Shown in pieces: positions 1 to 11,800 of a stretch of 64,000 nucleotides of DNA (position 1 is its first letter; every line of letters begins with the position of its first letter). The position numbers were made by a program, and so were the translations under genes. Below the pieces are notes generated by a model that worked only from the letters and a program-made list of their open reading frames with translations, did not search any database and had not been told where the DNA came from. This DNA comes from Symsagittifera roscoffensis (lineage: Eukaryota > Xenacoelomorpha > Acoela > Convolutidae). Where the stretch lies: the NCBI RefSeq assembly GCF_963678635.1, contig NC_087067.1, forward strand, positions 15,017,018-15,081,017, given 5' to 3'.

Positions 1-1087
1 AATCTGAAAGAACTTAGCACAACGGGGTATTCAGCGACCCAAAATAAGAAATTTTAAATAAATGGCTCGCCAATAAAGAACTTCGATTAAAATTACGGAA
101 CCACAAAAAGAAACTAACATCAATTCCAAGCAAAAATTTCCAGCCGACGGCATCTTGTAGCAATCGAAAAGGTCAAAGGAAAATGGTAAAGTTTTGATTT
201 ATAGAAACAAAAAGCCAAAGAAGCACCACCGACAGTGAAAAAAAATATGTTTTTATAATTTAATTTCTGTTAGAACAAGCCGAGTTGCTACGTTTGTCGT
301 TATTGTTGACTCTCATTTTTTCTCAGGCATATTTTGGGTAACTTTCTTATTTCATCAATTTTCTTCCTTTCAAAATAATACTTATTAAGATAGTTTTTTT
401 TTAAATCTGTGCCAGACCTCGACGAGTCTAGTCTGAGACTGAGAGCCTCTTAAAACGTTTGTTCAGAGTTTGTATATACATTTTAATCAATCAGTCCCCA
501 TGGTACTGGCTAACGAATTCTGCTAACGGCTATTTTGCTTTCCATAATTTAACAATTCCTCAAAAAAATCAAAGAATTGCTGTTATAGTATTAGTCTAAC
601 CAAAAATTTTTATTTTAAAATATTGCGTTAACAGGCTTCTTTTCTGTTGAACTTGATTCTCAAGGTCATGCTTGGCCTGAAATGATCGTGCGCTTTTGTT
701 TTTTTCTTGAGAACCTCAATAAAACAGATAAACTTATGAATAAAAACCGATAAACCTATGTTGTGACACATGTCATTCTTACGTTATAAGACACCAATTT
801 TTAAAGTAAAAACACTTTTAAAGCCTTTTGCGCAGGACCGATTTCTGAGCAGATGTTTACCATTTCTTTATTTAGCTACTTTCTGCGTTTTTTCTGGTTT
901 GGGTAAATCTGCTCTGCAAGTCATTTTATCAAACTTGAATAGTTTTATCAAAAAAACTAATATTTTTGGCTAATTCGGCTTAATTGCAAGGAGACGTAAA
1001 TTGAAAACACAACATTTTTAAATGGCGTTGAAAATTGATTGTATAATTTTAGCCAATCAAATTGAAGCGAAATTAAAGAAAGCCAAA
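1..1087. other. AT-rich sequence, nothing recognised
   Basis: No exon-like GC island, RNA gene or inverted-repeat element seen. The 67-residue plus ORF at 770-973 has no supporting features. Confidence 0.6.
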
Positions 1088-1240
1088 GTCGCAATATAGC
1101 TAATTGTGGGTCGCGCAAAGTCGCCACATAGCTAACTTGGGTCGTGCAAAGTCGCAACTTGGGTCGCGGAAAGCCGCAACACGCGTCGCACCAAGCCCCA
1201 ACATGGGTCGCACAAAGTTAAAACATGGGTCGCGCAAAAC
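1088..1240. repeat. Tandem array of 31-bp GTCGCAACATAGC repeats, array 1
   Basis: Degenerate copies of a unit built from GTCGCAACATAGCTAATTTG and GGTCGCGCAAA (31 bp), plus a shortened 22-bp form. It ends GGGTCGCGCAAAACTTAA like array 2. The reverse-strand ORF reading LRLCATQ-type repeats is not a gene. Confidence 0.9.
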
Positions 1241-1562
1241 TTAATAGTTTCACTTCAAGATGTTAAAATATTGATGTTTAGGCGGAATACGTAAAAAGAT
1301 CCAAAACCAAAAATGCACCGTACTATTTACGTAAAAACTTTAAGCAAGATTAATTTTCATTATTTTAAGTGAGATTGGTTCAAATTTTAAGTAAAGCTGG
1401 TTTTCATTAATTTCAATCAACCCAATTTGATAAAAAAACGCGTTTTAAATTTCAAGTTTTATTAGTTTTAACACCATAAATTATTTCATCACTGTGTTGA
1501 AGCACTGATCAATGGTTTCTCTCAGGATTTTTCGGCTATGTCTTTGTGGAATTGAATCTTTT

Positions 1563-1605
1563 TAACTACTCCCCCCTATTGCAATAGGGGAGGGGGAATA
1601 GTTAA
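1563..1605. repeat. Short palindrome with C/G tracts
   Basis: TTAACTACTCCCCCCTATTG is followed by its near-perfect complement ending GGAATAGTTAAC, giving an 18-bp stem. It probably derives from the TTAAC-ended inverted-repeat family. Confidence 0.6.
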
Positions 1606-1949
1606 CAAGGTGCAAAAACCGTACATGCTTAAATATTCAATTCTTTCTTTATAGAGGGATATTCGTTACAAGGTTTCATAGGGGGGTGGGGTTTTTTTTA
1701 ATTAACAAGATCCCTGGAATCAACTAATCTGCAAAACTGACCATTCCATCCGAACAATTGAAGTCTGTCACCACTAAATTATGACAAGTATCTCTACGGA
1801 AGCGTGTATAGTCTTTCAGAGCAAAAAACTTTGGCTGTTTTTCATATCATAAGACTATAATTGAGGTTTAGTTTTGTTGCAGGTTGCACCTCCAACCTGC
1901 CGCAATGGGCTTTCTGCGACAAAAATTCTATCATCCCGCGAGAAGTTTC

Positions 1950-2387
1950 AGTCGCACAAAGTCGCAACATAGCTAATTTGGGTCGCACAAAGTCGCAACA
2001 TAGATAATTTGGGTCGCGCAAAGCCGCAACATTGCTAATTTGGGTTGCACAAAACCGCAACATAGCTATTCTGGATGCGCAAAGTCGCAACATAGCTAAT
2101 GTGGGTAGCGCAAAGTCGCAACATAGCTAATTTGAGTCGCAAAAATTCGCAACATAGCTAATTTATTTCGCTCAAAATCGCAACTTAGCTCATTTGGGTC
2201 GCAAAATGTCACAACTTTGCTAATTTTGGGTCGCGCAAAGTCGCCACATAGCTAACTTGGGTCGCGCAAAGTCGCAACATGGGTCGCGCATAGTCGCAAC
2301 ATGCGTCGCACCAAGCCCCAACATGGATCGCACAAAGTCGTAACATGGGTCGCGCAAAGTCGCAAAATGGGTCGCGCAAAACTTAAG
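1950..2387. repeat. Tandem array of 31-bp GTCGCAACATAGC repeats, array 2
   Basis: About 14 copies of the same 31-bp and 22-bp units. The last ~160 bp repeats the arrangement of array 1, including GCGTCGCACCAAGCCCCAAC, so one array was copied from the other. Confidence 0.92.
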
Positions 2388-2552
2388 TAATGGAATTTTT
2401 GTCGGATTTTGTACTCGGATGGCCTCGAATTTCTAATGGCCGTTAAAAAAAGGTGTTTTCCAACATTGTTTTGTCCAACTTTGAGACATGAAAGAGTTGC
2501 ACAAACAAGAAAAGAGGAAAAGAAATCTTCCATTTTCAACCTCCAGTGTTAA

Positions 2553-3125
2553 AGTGATTAATTGTTTTCAGAACTTTGACTAAAAATAACAAAACTGCTC
2601 GTATCAGGGCGAGTCCCTGAATGTTTCGACTGCCTTTAAAGGTCGATGGAGCAGTAAAACATAAAAAAAGCTAAATAAAATGAGATAAAAGGAAAAAAAC
2701 TTGAAATTTGGGCTTTTTTGTAAAAATCATCTCCCCACACGCCATATAAAAAGCAAAGTGATAAATTTTGCTCGTTGTAACAACTCAATTTTGGCAAATA
2801 AGCTTACTTCAACTAAAACGGAACTATTTCTAAGATGAATTAAGTCTCCGCTTAAGCGTTAATAGCGCAATATATCGCGCGCTAATTGTCCTAATTTGAC
2901 CTGAATGGCAATCTTTAAACCCCCATAACTTTACGAAAAATGATCACAGGTAAAATATTTTTTCAAATTCAAGATCAGGACAACAATAGCTGTTGAATGA
3001 TATGAACAAAAATTCGTCAGGAATGGCTAGTTTAAAAAAAACGAAATTTGTCCAAAGAAAATAAACCACTCCGAGCACATTTATTCCCTTCCGTTACATT
3101 CGTTACGAAATTCGGAACAAAAAAA
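2553..3125. repeat. Dispersed ~570-bp repeat, copy 1
   Basis: Roughly 80% similar by eye to 27690-28235. Shared blocks include ACTGCTCGTATCAGGGCGA, AAGCGTTAATAGCGC and AAAATGATCACAGGTAAAAT. It contains a hairpin, TCAGGG-CGAGT-CCCTGA. No ORF is shared between the copies. Confidence 0.8.
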
Positions 3126-3801
3126 TTTTAAACTAAATAGGCTTGATTATCATTTTTTCTGTTTTGTATTTTTTTTACTCGTAAAGGTCAAGATCTTTGC
3201 GGCCTAAATGAGAAAATTTAGGTGATCCAATCAATTTCTATCAATATGTTACTGAAGAGAATTTTTACGTGCTCACTTACTTAGAAAATATTGAAAAAAA
3301 AATAACCCAACAAATTTTCAATATATTTCAATCATTAATGAATCATAACCAATTAGAAATTGTAAGTAATAAGTCATTAATGAATCAAAACAAAATTGCG
3401 AACTTCAATTTAAATCTTTATTCATTTCCCGAATAACGAAGTTTATTGCTTCTTTTCCCGTCACCGATATCCATTTTGGTCATTTCAGCTCGAATTTCTT
3501 TTTTGTAGCTGTTTATCAAGTCTTCGCTATTAAATAGCAGAATAATTTTTGTTTTGCAGCAGGTGCCAACGACTTATTTCTTGATTTTGATTTTATCGAA
3601 GGCTTCGCAATTTAAGTCTGTTTATCTAAACTGCAATAAATCAGTGTCTGTTCAATTAGGAGATGGCAGCAGCTTACTTCGCAGTTTTTTCGTAATCTAT
3701 ATCTTTTTCAATACCGTAGCCATTCTCTTACGTATTGAAATAGGGGGCTTTTTATGTATGTCCATAAACTTAATCGTTCAAACATTCCCCTATGGAAAAT
3801 T
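3126..3801. other. AT-rich sequence, nothing recognised
   Basis: No supported gene. Short ORFs on both strands near 3554-3956 run into the adjacent MITE and are not credible. Confidence 0.55.
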
Positions 3802-4027
3802 CGGCTCTTTTCCAGTTTCCCCCCCCCCCTTCTCAAAATACCTAGTTTTATGTTTGTTTTACGTGTTATGACGGCTGAATGCGTGATGTTACGCTGTAAA
3901 GTATGAAGAACAAATCTGTTCACAGTTGTCGATTTGTTCACCACGCCAAATTTCATTGCATTATGACAACGTTAAATAAGCTTTTCAAAGTTGAATTTGA
4001 AAGGGGGGGGAAACTGGAAAAGAGCCG
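3802..4027. mobile_element. GGCTC MITE, subfamily A
   Basis: 226 bp with inverted ends CGGCTCTTTTCCAGTTTC and its complement, each running into a C or G homopolymer. It is flanked by a 6-bp duplication AAAATT. The interior (ACGGCTGAATGCGTGATG, TTGCATTATGACAACGTT) recurs at 33.5 and 34.2 kb. Confidence 0.85.
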
Positions 4028-4289
4028 AAAATTCTAGCTTCATGCAAAAAATGCTAAATTTGTAAATTTATGTTTTTTATATAATTTAACGTTTAAGGAT
4101 GGTTGCTGATGATAAGCAAAATTCTATTAAAAACGACAAAAATTCAGCCAAAATTTGATTGCTACAAAAAATGGGGATAAGACTCAAAATGCGCCATTTG
4201 AACAACACTTTCTGCCTTTCTTTTTCAATGCTCTCTTCAGCCTTGTCTCCAACCCCCTCTCTCTGCGCCCTTTCAATTGCCCCTTCCCC

Positions 4290-4457
4290 TTAGTCCCTGA
4301 CAACTCCGGGGTTGATGTCTTCTGTTGTCTTTATCTTGGGGCTGACGTCAGGGGGAAGACTCCCCCTCGCTCCCGACTTCTTGTTCGCCATCTCACTAAT
4401 GTAGGCGTCTCGGGTGGTGATACTGGCTCGACGCTGCTGCGGGGTAATTTCCTTAAC
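4290..4457 (-). CDS. Terminal coding exon, possibly the calcineurin A C-terminal tail
   Basis: A GC-rich island opens after a strong acceptor (ATTTTCAG|GTTAAG) and reads 55 codons in phase 0 to a TAA. The peptide begins VKEITPQQRRASITTRD and ends TTEDINPGVVRD, with a basic RRAS site. I do not recognise it by homology. Exon 8 of calcineurin, the nearest upstream coding exon on this strand, can end in phase 0 at a GC donor right after the autoinhibitory MPE. Calcineurin C-terminal tails are poorly conserved, so this may be the true or alternative last exon. It could also belong to a gene whose other exons I missed. Confidence 0.5.
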   Translation of the reverse strand, partial: VKEITPQQRRASITTRDAYISEMANKKSGARGSLPPDVSPKIKTTEDINPGVVRD

Positions 4458-4677
4458 CTGAAAATAGGAGAAAAAATTTGTTCCAATCGTGTATATTTTA
4501 TGTTTCGTCCACTCTGGTTTGAAAGTATGGTGTTAACCTTATTCTTCCGGCCACGCAGAAAAAGTTTACATGCGGGCGGGTTTTTTCCTATTGTAAAATA
4601 GTTTAGAGACATGTACCCGGGTAGAGGTTCGCGACTTATTTCCAGACTGTCGCGACCAAATTTTATTACGTTTAGAC

Positions 4678-5560
4678 AGTGGCGTGCGCAGAAATTTTTC
4701 AAGGGGGGGGGGGGGGGCGGTTTTTCGAAAAATTTTGACTTTTTTTAAGTCGAGCTAAAGCTGGAGGTACCTGTTTGATAAGTTTTCATTTTCCCTAGAG
4801 ACATAATTTTTTTGAGTAGATTTTTCGACGTTCTGAACGGAGGTTTCCCGCAAATTATCTCGATTAAACCCTTGATATCAGATTGAGTTGTTTTCGAGAG
4901 GAGTCAACAAGTTTCAAAAAACGGACAATAAATAAAAAACATTGACTTTTCTGAGTGCTATCAATTTTTTGGAAAAACTTTGGTTTTAACCAATTATGGA
5001 GAGGAGTTTCTTGCAACCCGCCTTTTTTTTATTAAATTTGATTATTATGGGTAGCTTTTGAGAAAAGTCAAAAGATTCAAACAACGGTTAGAAAACCGAA
5101 AAATTGACTTTCTCGAAGTTCATAGATTTTTGTGTAAAAAAACTTCGGGTGTAACGGCTTGTGCAAGAGAGCTTCTCACAATCCGTGCTTTCAACTGGAA
5201 CCAAAAACTCAGATTCGAGAAGGTAGCTTTTGAAAAGTCTAGAAGTTTCAAAAAAGAGACAAAAATTCAAAAATTTGACTTTACCGAGGGCAAAACTGCA
5301 TATGCAGGGGAGCTTACAGCAACCCGTTCTACACAATGAAGCAAAACATCAGATTTGGGAGGGTAGTTTTCGAGAACAGTCGAAAAGTTTAGAAAAAACG
5401 GTCAAAAATCGACAAGTTGACTTTTCTGAGGGCCATAATTTTTAGGTAAAAGAAAAAAAAGGCGTAGCCGTTAAAGCAGTGGAGCTTCCCACAACCTTTT
5501 CTATCCATTCAACACAAAATCTCAGATTTGGAGAGTAGTTTTTGAAAAAAACGCATTAAA
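4678..5560. repeat. hAT-like left end followed by a ~140-170-bp satellite
   Basis: CAGTGGCGTGCGCAG at 4678 is a typical hAT-type terminus, followed by a 15-G run. From about 4740, about five diverged tandem units follow, each with GAGCTT(C)CC-CAACC, CTCAGATTTG-type and AAGTTTCAAAAAACGG-type words. The same satellite occurs at 20150-20720 and 40030-40620. Confidence 0.7.
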
Positions 5561-8500
5561 ATCCAAAATGACGGGTCAAAAGTTCTCCCACACATTTTTT
5601 TTCGAAAGTGGGGTAAGGTAAAAAGAGCCCAGTGAATTTTGCAGGCACACAAGAAAGTCAGTGAGCGTACATCCTATCGATACCACTTTTTTGAAAGTCG
5701 AAAAGTAGTTTTTAAGAAAACAACTACTTTTTTTGAAAAAGAGTAAAAATTTTCCAAAGCGTCTCAAAAAATTGTAAATTAGAACCCCGATCCCCATCAG
5801 ATTTTCAAAAAACGTATTTTATGAAGAAGTATAATGACAGTGTTTTTTCGAATTTTTTATGCGCCGCAGCAAAGTTTTTTACAAAAATTGGCCAAAAAAG
5901 GCGTTTAAAGGCACTTTTTATGAAAAATTTGATCAAAAAACGTCTTTTTTTTCGGCGCGCATTTTAAAAGTAGTTTAGCCAAAAATGGATGTCTTAAGTT
6001 ATACCGAAGGAGGAAAAACACTGGAAAATTTTGGATCCAGAATTCAGAGGGGGAAGCGGTACAATTTTTTGATTTTTTCCAAAAAAAAAATTTTGGGTTT
6101 CAGGTTTTTTTGTTTTGATTTTTTTTGAAATATTTATTAATTTTAACTAAAATAATTAAAGACTCAAAACCGTTTTGAATATCTGTTTAATCTGGAATGC
6201 CGCAAAATTTCGACGTAAAATTGCTTTTTTCTAAAAAATTGTGAAAGACTGGACATACCAAATGTCTTCAAAGTCTGGAAAATCTCGAAGATCTCGACAT
6301 AAGGCAGCATAAGTTTTGGCTCACTCAGTATTTTTGAGAGATGCTATTGATCCTTTTGGTTTTAGCTAGTTTTCTGCACTCAACAGACTGAAAAACTAAT
6401 GCAAACAATTTTGCATTTTGAATGCAAGGTATTTTTCAATAACTCATATTGAGCCTCCCAACCACGCAAAACAAGTGTTCTTTCATTTTTGTCGGAGCTT
6501 GTTAAAACAAAACTTTTAAGAAGAATTTTCCGCAAAACACTTTGCTTGTGCTGCTCATGTTTTTGTTTTGAATCATAAAATTTGTTCTAAAGTACTGTAA
6601 TTTAGCATCCCCTACCAAAACATAGCCAATATACATTTGGAAAAAAGCCAAAGAACTCATGGCCAAAAAGAAATTCAAGAACAAGTTGTTTTTGTCACTT
6701 GTTTAATAAAAATAACCCAATTGAGAAAACTGGATTGCTGGGAAATCTGAAAATTACATTTCATTTTTAAGGTTAGAAGTCCTTCATCGCGACCTGTAAA
6801 AAGACTGAACTACGTTCAGCGGCTCCTAAAAACGTAATTTTTTTTCCATAAGTGTCCCAATTTTTAAAGCGAACATGTTTTTGTAACTTCTCCCAAATCA
6901 ATGTAAAATATCACTTGTGGAAGCTATTTGAGTTGCTTAAACGAGAATCATTTAGCTTTTGAATAAAATGAACCGCGAATTTTTTTAGTAAGCATGAAAG
7001 CATCATAGCAATTTTTTTCTGGCAATTTTTTCTTCGATCAAACTGACTTCTTGCAGCAGCCGTGCTTTATAAAAAAGTCGAATTTTTTGTTGCTTCTCTC
7101 GCTGTATGCGGTTTAACACCAGTTCTGTTTTCTTACAAGTACTTGCGAACACTCTAAACAGTTTAACTAAATTTAGATTAGTTCAAATACTCAAAAAAGT
7201 GTTTCTTTTATTTTTCTGACAGAGTCATTGATATTTTGGCTAATATTGAGATTACTCTAAAGAGAGTTTGCAGGAATTCAGTTTTGTCTAAAATTGAAGT
7301 CATTTGAGACTTGATTCAGGTTCTAAGCAAAATTAGAAAAAAAAAACTCACCGTTTCGAGAATTGTTTCAGGATTTCCAACCTTTCCAAACTTACTTTTC
7401 CTCGATTTTGGAAATATTTAGTTCACCTATTTTTAACGCTTTTTTACTTATTGATTTTAAAAATAAAAATGCAAAAACATCTTTCAAATGGGCGTCTTAC
7501 TGTATGAAAAAAGTGTAAAAAATTGTAAAAAGGAAACATGAAGAAGTTTATAATATTTGTATTTTGAAAAATTGTTTTTGATTTCTATCTTTTTAAAATA
7601 TATTGCAAAATGTTATAACACCAACAGATTGTTCTTGTTCCTCGACAAATATCACAAAAAAAAAGTTTTTTTTTCAAATTGAAGTCAAATGAAAAAATTA
7701 AGAAAATCATTCCAAATTTTTGAACGATTTTTTCACAAATAGAACAAATCTTTTTCAAACCTTTTTTTTTGCCAAAATATTGCTAAATTAGGCTAACTTG
7801 TTGTCTAGGTAGCGCTTTATAGTTTTCAATTTTAGTAAAAATCAAGTAAACTTTGCCTAAATTTTTTTGAAAACGACGTTACTCGATCGCTTTACTTGCT
7901 CAAAATAGACAGAAGCTCATTTCTCTCGACATTTAGTTTTATATATCACTCGTCTCATTCCGTTGATTATATGTGGTATCTTATTCTGCATACAAAACGA
8001 AAAAGGAAACTGAAACACACCCGAACCCAAAGTTCGTCCCCATTTTCAGTTTTTCAGTAAGAAAAGGTGAAAACGGATGATCTTAAAATAACAAGAAGAA
8101 AAAAATGTGTGGCTGTAATCACTTTTTTAAACTGAAGATAAAGGTACAAGAGAACCATTTAAATGTTAGAAGTGGCCGTTTCGACCGATAGTTATTAGAG
8201 AAGATTAATTTGGTTACTAATCGAACAAATTTTTTGTTTTGCTACAATTGAACTCCGAGAAAAAACTGGACTTCTTAAAATTGTTGCAAAATTTTAAGTA
8301 TGGCAAAAAAAATTTCAGAAAATGTCCTTTGAAATAAAAACTCAAAAATCCAGCCAGTTTTTAGCAATGCGACTTATTTTACTTGACTATCCAGTTCTAT
8401 TCAAGACGCAGCAATTACAAGGGAAAATTATAAAAACCGAATTAATTTAGAACTGATTTTCATTGAAATAGTAGCAGGACAAAACATAACTAAGTTTGAA

Positions 8501-8566
8501 AAAGTATTTGGGTCTCATTTTTTGAAAAAGCAAAAAACAGTTTGACTTGATAAATTTGCGGGTCTC
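5561..8566. other. AT-rich intron or intergenic sequence
   Basis: Homopolymer-rich. Around 5830-5970 are words resembling the hAT-like element interior (GGCCAAAAAAGGCGTTTAAA). A relative of the 43.0-kb repeat lies near 7940-8060. No gene seen. Confidence 0.55.
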
Positions 8567-8647
8567 TTTATTCAACTTGCTGAGCAACCCATTCATCTCT
8601 TAATGTTCGGGATCGACTCGGCCGGCCGATAATTTATTCCATAAAAA

Positions 8648-8851
8648 TTAGGGTTGGCTGAGGACTGAGCCAACCCTGTGGACTAAAATGAAGTATAATC
8701 TACGACTAGCCTCGGGCATCTTTTCGTTCTCGGCGTCGGCCTCCTTGGCCTCGAAGAAGGTGACTGGGTTCTCACTGCAAATGGCGTCTCGGATGGCCTC
8801 ATTGCCCTGACTCAGAGCACCCATCGGTAACTTACCATTCGAACACAGACC
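8648..8851 (-). CDS. PPP3C: Calcineurin A exon (autoinhibitory segment)
   Basis: Acceptor TTGCAG|GGTCTG, phase 0, read to TAA at 8648. It encodes [16 protein letters not shown] and then [18 protein letters not shown], matching the autoinhibitory helix ITSFEEAKGLDRINERMP. The last 20 residues (from ASRR) match nothing known and look like intron sequence. A GC donor at MPE (CCCGAG|GCTAGT, exon end 8711) would allow in-phase splicing to the exon at 4457-4290. Confidence 0.88.
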   Translation of the reverse strand, partial: GLCSNGKLPMGALSQGNEAIRDAICSENPVTFFEAKEADAENEKMPEASRRLYFILVHRVGSVLSQP

Positions 8852-11800
8852 CTGCAAAACGCACATACCATCAACAACAACAGATCGCAGTCTGGAATGT
8901 GGGAAAATGTATACAAATTACTATCCATAGACAGACCTAACAGTTTTTGGCTCTTTCTCCCCCCCCCCCCCGCCTACAAACTTTTACAAGTAAAATTCTG
9001 TTCACATTGTCTCCGATTGTCACGAGAATGGGCATACTAGACATTGACAAGCATCAAACGCCACCTCCACCCCCCCCTCAGAGTTTCGACCCCTGCCGAT
9101 CCAAAGGCTTTGCACTACTTTGAGATATCAATGTTTGGTGACGGACCTTAAAATTTTTAAAATGTTTTAAATGCACCTTCCGCGCCAATATGTACTAAAT
9201 TTGAGGAGGGGGGGGGGTTGGTTGAGCGATCGCGCGCCGAAAAAAATGTTCCAAAAACTGCCTAAAAAGGTTCCAAAAAGTGCCTCTTTTGGCCTGTTTT
9301 TTTTTCAAAGTTTTGCCTGCGGGGTGAGCTCGGTAAAAAAGTGGATAAAATTTTGGAACATTTTTAAATAATCCCCCCCCTCCACCCCCCCCCCCGAGAA
9401 AGTCTTACATCCGCCCCTGACAAGCATATTTGTTTTTCATAAATATTTATGTAAAATCCTAAGTTACACCATAAAGTTGATGCTGTTGTGAGGTGGGGAA
9501 AAAGGAAAGGAGCCCAGTTTTTGATAGCACCTCTGAGATTTGCAGAAACTAAAATTATTGGTTTTTTTGGGTGTATAACCAAAAAAAAATTTAAAAATCT
9601 TCGAAAAAAAGAATCCGTCTCTCTTGCCTTGAGTTTGACCACAGCAGTTTTCTCCTCCGAGAGTGTCTTATAAAATCTGCTCATCTTCCCAATAGCCCTG
9701 AACTTATTCAGAGTCTCCTCTTTCTTCTTCCGCTTCGCCGTCTCTTCGTCCGTGTCCACTTCCGCCAACTCCTGCTGCGTGCAGATGGACGTGATGATGT
9801 CTAAACGATTGAAAAAGACACGCATTACGAGGCCACAATGTGCACTGGATAGGCTCACAATTTAGTGTGTGTAGGACCCTGGAATCCAGAGACAAGTCTA
9901 TAAAAATGTTAGATTTTTGTCTTAGAAATCGAAGATAATGAAAAAATAAAAGAAGAACAAAGGAAACGTCTTTGTTGCCGAAACAGCTAATAGTTCACAA
10001 AATACACATTTTGACCTCGTAATGCGTTTTTTTTCCTTGCTTTAAAACTACGTAAACGCATTTTGTGTAAAATCTGTTTCAACGAGTTGTTCAGTTAAAA
10101 TTTGAAAACTAGAAAACTTTCAAAATTGGGGCGGATCAAATAACAAGTTTCAAAAATCCCCAAAAACAGATCAAGAATGTGTTTTTTTTGGGCGAAGAAA
10201 ATTGAAGCGCGCACAAATGCAAAAAAAATTATAATTTTATTGATGGTTAGAGGGCAATATAGTCTCCGTAGCGCAGTGGATAGCGCGCTGGACTTCTAAT
10301 CCAGAGGTCGCGGGTTCGAATCCCGTCGGAGATGAATTTTGATTTCTTTGATATACAATCCTTGCTCATAATAATTATTATCTCTGAGTGGAAGGCCTTC
10401 AAGTCAAATCGGATAATTAGGGATTACTTTGAGAAGCCGATTTTTTTCTGTATTAAGAAAAAACAGAAAACAGATCAAGAATGTTTTTTTGGGCAGTAAG
10501 AGAAAATTGAAGAGCGCACAAATGCAAAAAAATATATAAATTTATTGATGGTTAGAGGGCAATATAGTCTCCGTAGCGCAGTGGATAGCGCGCTGGACTT
10601 CTAATCCAGAGGTCGCGGGTTCGAATCCCGTCGGAGATGACTTTTGATTTCTTTGAAATACAATCCTTGCTCATAATAATTATTATCTTTGGGTGGAAGG
10701 CCTTCAAGTCAAATCGGATAATTAGGGATTACTTTAAGAAGCCGAATTTTTTCTATATTATCACAAAATATGAAAAGGTAAAAGTGTGATAGAAAAGTCC
10801 CGGTAAAAACCAAGCGTGACAAAGGGGTCCCAAAGCTTTCTATGTTCTGCTGCTAGCAGAGTCCTTTGAGGCCTATGGTCCTTAATGTAATGAATGATGT
10901 CATAATTAAAGCATGAAATACGTTAGTGCAACTGAGGCAGGTTAACTACTGTTGAGAAGCTTGAAAACGGGGCCTAGGAAATTAGACGATAAGCAAATTA
11001 GACGGATGCTACAAAAACGAAATTAGATGGAATTTTTTTTTTACAGATCTGGAATTTTAGACGAAAAAGCTATGAAAAGGAAAGGCCAACACAATTTTTT
11101 CTTAGGAGTCAAGTTTCACAAATACAAAAAGAACATAAAATGTCACTACTTATCAAAACAATTAGTTTAAATGAACAAAAAATGTCAAATCCGAATATTA
11201 CAAGAGAATTTTGAATTAAATAAATTATGCATGATTGACTTGTAAAGTTTTTGGCTGCAGAAATTTAACTGTTGTCTGCAAACAATTATATTTTTCTCGC
11301 GCAATTTGTCTGCAAACAATTTTAATTTCTCTTACTTTCGTCTATTTTCTCACAATTGCAGTTTTGCAAAATCGTCTATATTCTTTTTAAGTACCTGTGT
11401 CTAATTTGCTTATTGTCAAATTCTCAACCCCCTTTGAAAACAAATCGAGCGGCGTCTATAGGTTCACTTAATTGCTAAATTTAATTAAAATTATAACTAA
11501 ATATAGCAATTATAAGTGAATCTAAGGACGCTGCTCTATTTGTTTTCAAACTTCTCAGCTGTAGTTAACCTGCCTCGGTTGCACTAGCGTATTTCGTGCT
11601 TTAATTATGACAGCATTCATGCAAAAATACGAAAATCATTGAGGCACCATATTTACATTAAGGACCAGGCCTCAAAGGATTCTCCCATTCGTCACGGTTG
11701 GTTTTTACCGGGCGAAGTTCAGCTTGCAGAGCACAGTAATTTATAGAACAGAAAATAGAACAGAATTTCAATCATACGGCAGACTTTATCGATTTTCTCA

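Larger units (their letters stand above)
10155..10765. repeat. 305-bp tandem duplication carrying tRNA-Arg genes
   Basis: Two direct copies, each holding the lead-in TGATGGTTAGAGGGCAATAT, a tRNA-Arg gene and a shared trailer with GGAAGGCCTTCAAGTCAAAT. The copies differ at only scattered positions outside the tRNAs, so the duplication is recent. The exact outer edges are approximate. Confidence 0.85.

Noticed and set aside
1088-2387. CRISPR-like array
   Set aside because: Units abut directly without unique spacers, they vary in length, and the setting is eukaryotic.
1842-2539. Minus-strand ORFs with repeated LRLCAT peptides
   Set aside because: They are translations of the 31-bp tandem array, whose unit length is not a multiple of three, so the peptide is not maintained.
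4155-4601. 148-residue plus-strand ORF overlapping the 4290-4457 exon
   Set aside because: It is antisense to a minus-strand island with a clean acceptor and stop. Its own reading has no start context, motif or homology.
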